Positions 60,241-64,000 of a DNA stretch of 64,000 nt are shown one piece after another. The notes beneath the pieces were generated by a model. The model saw only the letters and a program-made list of their open reading frames with translations, was not told where the DNA came from and ran no database searches. Position numbers and translations under genes: made by a program. Source of the stretch: Reyranella massiliensis 521. GTDB lineage: Bacteria > Pseudomonadota > Alphaproteobacteria > Reyranellales > Reyranellaceae. The stretch is from NCBI GenBank assembly GCA_945862125.1, contig CAMAYC010000001.1:43649-107648 (forward strand). The letters are read 5' to 3'. Numbering within the stretch: position 1 is the stretch's first letter; each line of letters begins with the position of its first letter.

Positions 60241-62379
60241 TTGGCCTCGGACAGCGAAGTTCCAGCCGATACCGCGCGCCCAGTGCGGTGGGGGCTCTCG
60301 CTTCGGCTGTTCGCGATCCTGACCTTGCTGGGGGCGATCGCCGTCCTCGTCACCGGCACCCTGGGCTATGTCCGTGCGCACGATGCGCTTGAACAGGCGA
60401 TCTACAACCAGCTCACGACGGCGCGCCAGATCAAGGCGCGCCAGGTCGAGACCTACTTCCGGACGATCCATGCCGAGCTGCGCTTGCTCGCGACTTCGAA
60501 GATGGTCGTCGAGGCGTCGCGCGAGTTTCGCGTTGCGTTCAACGAGCTCGACCGCGAGCCGTTGACCGACGACATCCGTCAAAAGGTGAGCGACTGGTAC
60601 GGCGTGCATTTCGTGCCCGAGATCAGCCGCGTCCTCGGCACGGCGCCGGTCCTTGCCGATTACCTGCCGGTCGGTTCAGGCGCCAACTATCTCCAGTACC
60701 ACTACATCGTGACGAATCCGCACGCCGAGGCGCGCCGGCGACTGGTCGACGATCCTGGCGACGGCAGTCGCTACAGCAAGTTGCACGCAATCTATCACCC
60801 GCTCATGCGCGCCGCCGCCACGACCGTCGGATTCGACGATTTCATGATTGCCGATCCGAAATCCGGCCGCCTGATCTACACCGTCGACAAGGAAGTAGAT
60901 TTCGCCACATCGACCCACGTCGGGCCTTATCGGAAGACCAGTTTGGCGGCCGCCATCGCCCGTTGTTCCGGGATGGCCGACCGATCCGCCGTATGCCTCG
61001 AGGATTTTACGCTGTATGCGCCGGCGGGCGGTGAGCCGACCGCCTTCATGGCCGCCCCTGTGATCGACGAGGGGGTGGTGATCGGCGTGCTGATCGCCCA
61101 ACTGTCGGACAACGAGATCGACAAAGTCGTGACCGGCGACAGGCGTTGGAAGCACGAAGGGTTCGGCGACACCGGCGAGGCCTACCTCGTCGGTCCAGAT
61201 CATTTGCTGCGTTCCGGCCCGCGCGCGTTCTATGAGAATCGCGAGCGCTACTTCGCCGAACTGAAGGCCATCGGTACGCCCGAGGCGGAGATAGAGGCCA
61301 TCCGCCGCTTCGACACGCCGATCCTGATCCAGCACATCGACACCAAGGCAAGCCAGTCCGCGCTGGCCGGCGCCGAAGGCATCGGCGAGATCATCGGTTA
61401 TCGCGGCATCCCGACGCTGGCGTCATGGGGGCCGCTCTCCATCGCCGGTGTCAAGTGGGCGCTTATCGCCAAGATCGACAGCGCCGAAGCCTTCGCGCCG
61501 ATCTACAAGCTGCGGCAGGACCTGGTGATCGTGGGCGGGCTCGCGCTGATGGTGGTGGTCCTGACCGGAGGATGGCTGTCGCGCGCCCTGCTCGGGCCGT
61601 TGCGCGAGCTTACCGCTGGCGTGAAGCGCTTCGCCGCCGGCGATTACGGCGCCAAGGTGGCTGTCCGGACCCACGACGAGATCGGCCAGCTCTGCTTTGC
61701 CTTCAACGGCATGGTCGATGAGCTGCGCGAGAAGAACCTCATGATCGAGGGCAAGAACCGCGAGAACGAGGAGCTGCTGTTGAACGTCCTGCCGGCGCCG
61801 ATCGCAAACCGGCTGCGCGGCGGCGAGCAGGGCATCGCCGACGGTTTCGCCGAGGTCACGGTCGCCTTTGCCGATCTGGTGGGCTTCACGGCGCTGTCCT
61901 CGGAGATGCCCCCGCAGGAAGTCGTGACGCTGCTCAACGGTCTGTTCACACGCTTTGATGTCGCGGCCCAGGAGCTGGGCATCGAGAAGATCAAGACCGT
62001 GGGCGACGCCTATATGGCGGTCTGCGGCCTGCCCGTGCCCGTCGCCAATCACGCGGAGCGCATGGTGCGTATGGCGATCCGCATGGTCCACATCACGCGC
62101 GAACATGCTCTGGAGCACCAGGTATCAATGAAGCTGCGCGTCGGCATCAACAGCGGCCCGGTGGTGGCCGGCGTCATCGGCAAGAGCAAGTACATCTACG
62201 ACCTGTGGGGAGATACGGTAAATCTTGCCAGTCGCATGGAATCGGGTGGTATTCCCGACTCCATACAGGTCACTCGCCCGGTCTATGAGAAGTTGCAGGG
62301 TCTGTTCGCCTTCGAGCCGCGTGGCGCCATTGAGGTCAAGGGCAAGGGCAACGTCGAAGCGTGGCTCCTGAGGCTGTAG
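60241..62379 (+). CDS. Membrane adenylate/guanylate cyclase with Cache-like sensor and HAMP
   Basis: 712 aa from TTG 60241, spaced after AAGGGA. The first helix, about 18-42 (LSLRLFAILTLLGAIAVLVTGTL), is followed by a Cache-like periplasmic domain to about 415. A second helix, about 420-445 (LRQDLVIVGGLALMVVVLTGG), leads to HAMP (LLGPLRELTAGVKRFAAGDYGAKV). The class III cyclase domain, about 530-710, has VAFADLVGFTALSS, GIEKIKTVGDAYMAVCGLP and YIYDLWGDTVNLASRMES. Both metal Asp residues are present, so it should be active, making cAMP (or cGMP). It probably senses a small ligand outside the membrane. Confidence 0.93.
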   Translation: MASDSEVPADTARPVRWGLSLRLFAILTLLGAIAVLVTGTLGYVRAHDALEQAIYNQLTTARQIKARQVETYFRTIHAELRLLATSKMVVEASREFRVAFNELDREPLTDDIRQKVSDWYGVHFVPEISRVLGTAPVLADYLPVGSGANYLQYHYIVTNPHAEARRRLVDDPGDGSRYSKLHAIYHPLMRAAATTVGFDDFMIADPKSGRLIYTVDKEVDFATSTHVGPYRKTSLAAAIARCSGMADRSAVCLEDFTLYAPAGGEPTAFMAAPVIDEGVVIGVLIAQLSDNEIDKVVTGDRRWKHEGFGDTGEAYLVGPDHLLRSGPRAFYENRERYFAELKAIGTPEAEIEAIRRFDTPILIQHIDTKASQSALAGAEGIGEIIGYRGIPTLASWGPLSIAGVKWALIAKIDSAEAFAPIYKLRQDLVIVGGLALMVVVLTGGWLSRALLGPLRELTAGVKRFAAGDYGAKVAVRTHDEIGQLCFAFNGMVDELREKNLMIEGKNRENEELLLNVLPAPIANRLRGGEQGIADGFAEVTVAFADLVGFTALSSEMPPQEVVTLLNGLFTRFDVAAQELGIEKIKTVGDAYMAVCGLPVPVANHAERMVRMAIRMVHITREHALEHQVSMKLRVGINSGPVVAGVIGKSKYIYDLWGDTVNLASRMESGGIPDSIQVTRPVYEKLQGLFAFEPRGAIEVKGKGNVEAWLLRL

Positions 62380-62403
62380 GATTCATCCTGAAGCAGGGGC
62401 CTT

Positions 62404-62640
62404 GTGGTCGAGCGCTCGCGCACTGTAGATGAGGCAACTAGCGCATCCGGGAGTTCATTCGTGCCGAACGAGTCCGCCAAAATCGATCTTGCGAATCTCA
62501 TGATCAGGAAAGCTGGCCTGATCCGCACCGTGCGGGACGAATTGGCCAAGCAGGGCGTGGTCTATTGGGCTGGCCTCACCGAGATTCTCGATGCCATCGA
62601 ACGGGCGCGCGGCGAGGAGTCCGGCGAGCAAGCCCGATGA
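62404..62640 (+). CDS. Small hypothetical protein
   Basis: 78 aa from GTG 62404 after AGGGG. Polar N-terminus, then LANLMIRKAGLIRTVRDELAKQGVVYWAGLTEILDAIERARGEES, probably helical. The stop overlaps the next ATG (ATGA), which supports that both are real. No recognised domain. It lies 25 nt after the cyclase. Confidence 0.6.
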   Translation: MVERSRTVDEATSASGSSFVPNESAKIDLANLMIRKAGLIRTVRDELAKQGVVYWAGLTEILDAIERARGEESGEQAR

Positions 62641-63014
62641 CGCTCGGGGGGCTCACGCTCATCTACCTGGCCTGCGGTGCGGCGACCCTGCCACTCAGCA
62701 TCGTGGTACTTCGGTTCATCGTGTCGCTGTCGGCGCCGAATGGCGAGGCGCGCGAGATCGATCGCGTGTTCGATCGCGCCATCGACGTGTCGGTCTTCCT
62801 CTGGATCGTGGGCGGCCTGGTCTTCTATTTCTGCGCGGCGCATATCGAGCGCCGGAAGCCCTGCGGCGAGCAGCGCACCAATCAACTGACCGCTGACTGT
62901 CGGCGGCAGCTCGGGGCATTCAATATCAGGGGCGACGCAGAAGATCGCATTGAGCAGCTCGTCGCGCGCGCGATGCTTCAGGCTAGTTCGACGCCTCGCC
63001 GCGAGCCAGCCTGA
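62637..63014 (+). CDS. Small two-helix membrane protein
   Basis: 125 aa from ATG 62637. Two hydrophobic segments (about 5-30 and 52-72) and a soluble C-terminal part (ADCRRQLGAFNIRGDAEDRIEQLVARAML). It overlaps the 3' end of the convergent lipoprotein gene by 32 nt. No family recognised; coupling to the upstream small ORF suggests one operon with the cyclase. Confidence 0.65.
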   Translation: MTLGGLTLIYLACGAATLPLSIVVLRFIVSLSAPNGEAREIDRVFDRAIDVSVFLWIVGGLVFYFCAAHIERRKPCGEQRTNQLTADCRRQLGAFNIRGDAEDRIEQLVARAMLQASSTPRREPA

Positions 63015-63348
63015 CATAGCGCAAGGCCCTGGCGTCGTTGTCCGCCATGATCGCCGCTGTCACCTGTGGGTCCTGGTAGGGGTTGGTGACGGCAATGAGC
63101 TGGTTGGTCTCGGGCATGCACGACAGGGAAACAGCCCTGGCAACGCTGGCAACATCCGGCTCGCCGGTTGTCGGAGCGGCATTCTTCGTAAAGCAAGCGT
63201 CTCGCGCGTCGTACGCCCGCTCGACCTTGGTAACCTCCCTGGGGTGGCTGTAGCCGCCGGCCTTGAACAGCGCCGGGCTGTTGCAGGCACCCAGCGTCAG
63301 CGCCAGGAGCACCAGGCCGGCTCGGGTCGGATGATGCAGGGTTATCAA
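62983..63348 (-). CDS. Hypothetical lipoprotein, tandem copy 2
   Basis: 121 aa starting at TTG 63348, which overlaps the upstream stop (TTGA). Signal ends LVLLALTLGACNSP, a lipobox with Cys. The mature part YSHPREVTKVERAYDARDACFTKNAAPTTGEPDVASVARAVSLSCMPETNQLIAVTNPYQDPQVTAAI is very similar in pattern to the next gene, including the paired Cys (DACF and SCMPET). Function unknown. Tandem duplication is likely. Confidence 0.75.
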   Translation of the reverse strand: MITLHHPTRAGLVLLALTLGACNSPALFKAGGYSHPREVTKVERAYDARDACFTKNAAPTTGEPDVASVARAVSLSCMPETNQLIAVTNPYQDPQVTAAIMADNDARALRYVRLARGEASN

Positions 63349-63701
63349 CGCGGTGCCCTCATGATGTACAGCATTGCCCGCCGGTCCGTGTCGTTGCGGA
63401 TCGCCAGGGCGACTTGCGGGTCGCGGTCGGGATTGCTCGCGACGATGAGCCGGTCGGTCTCGGGCGCACAGGCCAAGGCAACGGCCTTGGCGATGCTGGC
63501 AATGTCCGAATTGCTGGTGTCCGAGGGGACGGCATTCTTGGCGAGACAGGCGTCCCTGGCCTCGTAAAGGCGCTTGATGCGGTTGACCGTCATCGGACTG
63601 CTGTATTCGTTGCTTTCGAAAATGACGTCACGGCTGCAAGCCCCCAGGGAGAGCGCGAGGACGGCCACGGCGGCTCGCGGCAACGATCTCAGAGACTTCA
63701 T
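63345..63701 (-). CDS. Hypothetical lipoprotein, tandem copy 1
   Basis: 118 aa from ATG 63701; GTG 63716 is the tracked alternative. Lipobox LSLGACSRD. YSSPMTVNRIKRLYEARDACLAKNAVPSDTSNSDIASIAKAVALACAPETDRLIVASNPDRDPQVALAIRNDTDRRAM mirrors the neighbour's layout (ARDACxxKNA, ACAPET, DPQV). The two conserved Cys could form a disulfide in the periplasm. Function unknown. Confidence 0.78.
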   Translation of the reverse strand: MKSLRSLPRAAVAVLALSLGACSRDVIFESNEYSSPMTVNRIKRLYEARDACLAKNAVPSDTSNSDIASIAKAVALACAPETDRLIVASNPDRDPQVALAIRNDTDRRAMLYIMRAPR

Positions 63702-63746
63702 CAGTAGAGTGCTCACGCTCGTCCTGGGACCAGGTCACGGAAAACT

Positions 63747-63793
63747 TGGCGGACCCGGCGAGATTCGAACTCACGACCTCTGCCTTCGGAGGG
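63747..63793 (-). pseudogene. tRNA-Arg(CCG) 3' fragment, possible att remnant
   Basis: Read on the minus strand, CCCTCCGAAGGCAG then GTGAG-TTCGAAT-CTCGC and CGGGTCC-G-CCA is the 3' part of a tRNA-Arg from the anticodon loop (CTCCGAA, anticodon CCG) to the encoded CCA. The T-arm stem is intact. Upstream, the expected CTGCC anticodon stem is replaced by AGACC and no normal D-arm is visible. A GGACTTA at 63817-63811 could partly pair with the acceptor, so a badly decayed whole tRNA is possible. Such 3' halves are typical leftovers of integration. Confidence 0.65.
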
Positions 63794-63876
63794 TCTGGCT
63801 CCCGTCTCGCTAAGTCCTTGATATTGCGGCGGGATCGATAGCGCGGTTTCCGCCGCGTGGCAACAACGTGCCATCG

Positions 63877-64000
63877 TCACTGTGAGGAATCACCCGGTCC
63901 CGGCTTGGTGCCCTGGTCCGCGGTGCCGGCGTCGAGGGCGGCGATCATCATCTTCTTCATCTCGCGGAACATGTTGAGCCGGACGATCTCGTGATCGGTC
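63877..64000 (-). CDS. C-terminal end of a protein running off the right edge
   Basis: On the minus strand the last 41 codons read TDHEIVRLNMFREMKKMMIAALDAGTADQGTKPGPGDSSQ and TGA. An amphipathic helix with MKKMM is followed by a polar tail. The rest lies outside the window; no family can be assigned. It is upstream of the tRNA fragment. Confidence 0.5.
   Translation of the reverse strand, partial: TDHEIVRLNMFREMKKMMIAALDAGTADQGTKPGPGDSSQ

Noticed and set aside
63574-63813. ORF encoding GGPGEIRTHDLCLRR
   Set aside because: This peptide is the familiar false ORF produced by reading through a tRNA sequence; it falls on the tRNA-Arg fragment.
1-64000. CRISPR array, prophage or insertion sequence
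   Set aside because: No regular direct repeats with unique spacers, no transposase or phage structural genes were seen. The only repeats are the REP-like palindrome and coding tandem repeats.

Overview
The window reads as chromosome from a high-GC alphaproteobacterium. Codons are strongly G/C-ending, genes are packed with 4-nt overlaps, and there are many periplasmic binding proteins, including three 'Bug' receptors and a LivJ-type protein. Acyl-CoA, dehydrogenase, amidase and aldolase genes are also frequent. The mix suggests a soil or freshwater heterotroph of the Hyphomicrobiales/Rhodospirillales type (for example near Reyranella or Bradyrhizobium). That placement is inferred from gene content and not from a marker gene. 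No stretch longer than 300 bases lacks a gene; the longest gaps are about 250 nt (36510-36759), 239 nt (22552-22790) and 204 nt (27933-28136).

Layout. 1-5.6 kb: an edge-truncated MliC-like lipoprotein, an alpha/beta hydrolase plus M20 amidohydrolase operon, a DsbA-fold isomerase, a ribosome-hibernation protein, a secreted hydrolase, DUF6356 and an Lrp regulator. 5.6-9.9 kb: a hydroxyacid dehydrogenase, then a gene absent from the ORF track, a SelW-like (Rdx) selenoprotein read through an in-frame TGA on the minus strand. Aldo/keto reductase, MFS and TerC genes follow. 9.9-17.6 kb: a periplasmic msrB-msrA pair, an SDR-PhyH-deacetylase operon, an S9 peptidase, an HpcH/HpaI aldolase and a second hydroxyacid dehydrogenase. 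17.6-28.5 kb: a 785-aa FecR/DUF6600-like protein with Pro/Ala repeats, a luciferase-like monooxygenase, a solute-binding protein, ahpC-ahpD behind an AT-rich promoter region, an aldehyde dehydrogenase, an amidase preceded by a coupled 56-aa ORF, a double-hotdog thioesterase, and HU with a strong terminator. 28.5-36.5 kb: VOC, YdcF, NMT1-type binding protein, acyl-CoA dehydrogenase, cupin, secreted trypsin-like protease, an isoprenylcysteine-methyltransferase-like protein, and a divergent isonitrile hydratase / GlxA-type regulator pair separated by a large palindromic repeat. 36.8-50.9 kb: EmrB-type MFS, TauD dioxygenase, class C beta-lactamase-like hydrolase, SDR, three Bug receptors, amidase, metallo-beta-lactamase fold protein, NIPSNAP, hydrolase and a family 1 binding protein. 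50.9-64 kb: two tandem paralogous MFS genes, livJ divergent from livGFHM, a chaA-like antiporter, an RraA-like protein, a Cache/HAMP adenylate cyclase, small unknown genes, a tandem pair of paralogous lipoproteins, a tRNA-Arg(CCG) 3' fragment, and the end of one more gene.

How it fits together. Most of the window is scavenging and catabolism: binding proteins and permeases bring in carboxylates, amino acids and sugars, while dehydrogenases, amidases, thioesterases and aldolases process them. A second theme is thiol and peroxide repair: AhpC/AhpD, exported MsrA/MsrB, and the Rdx selenoprotein. The most notable finding is that selenoprotein gene with its SECIS-like hairpin, which conventional ORF calling misses because its Sec codon is TGA. 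I saw no CRISPR array, prophage, IS transposase or rRNA.
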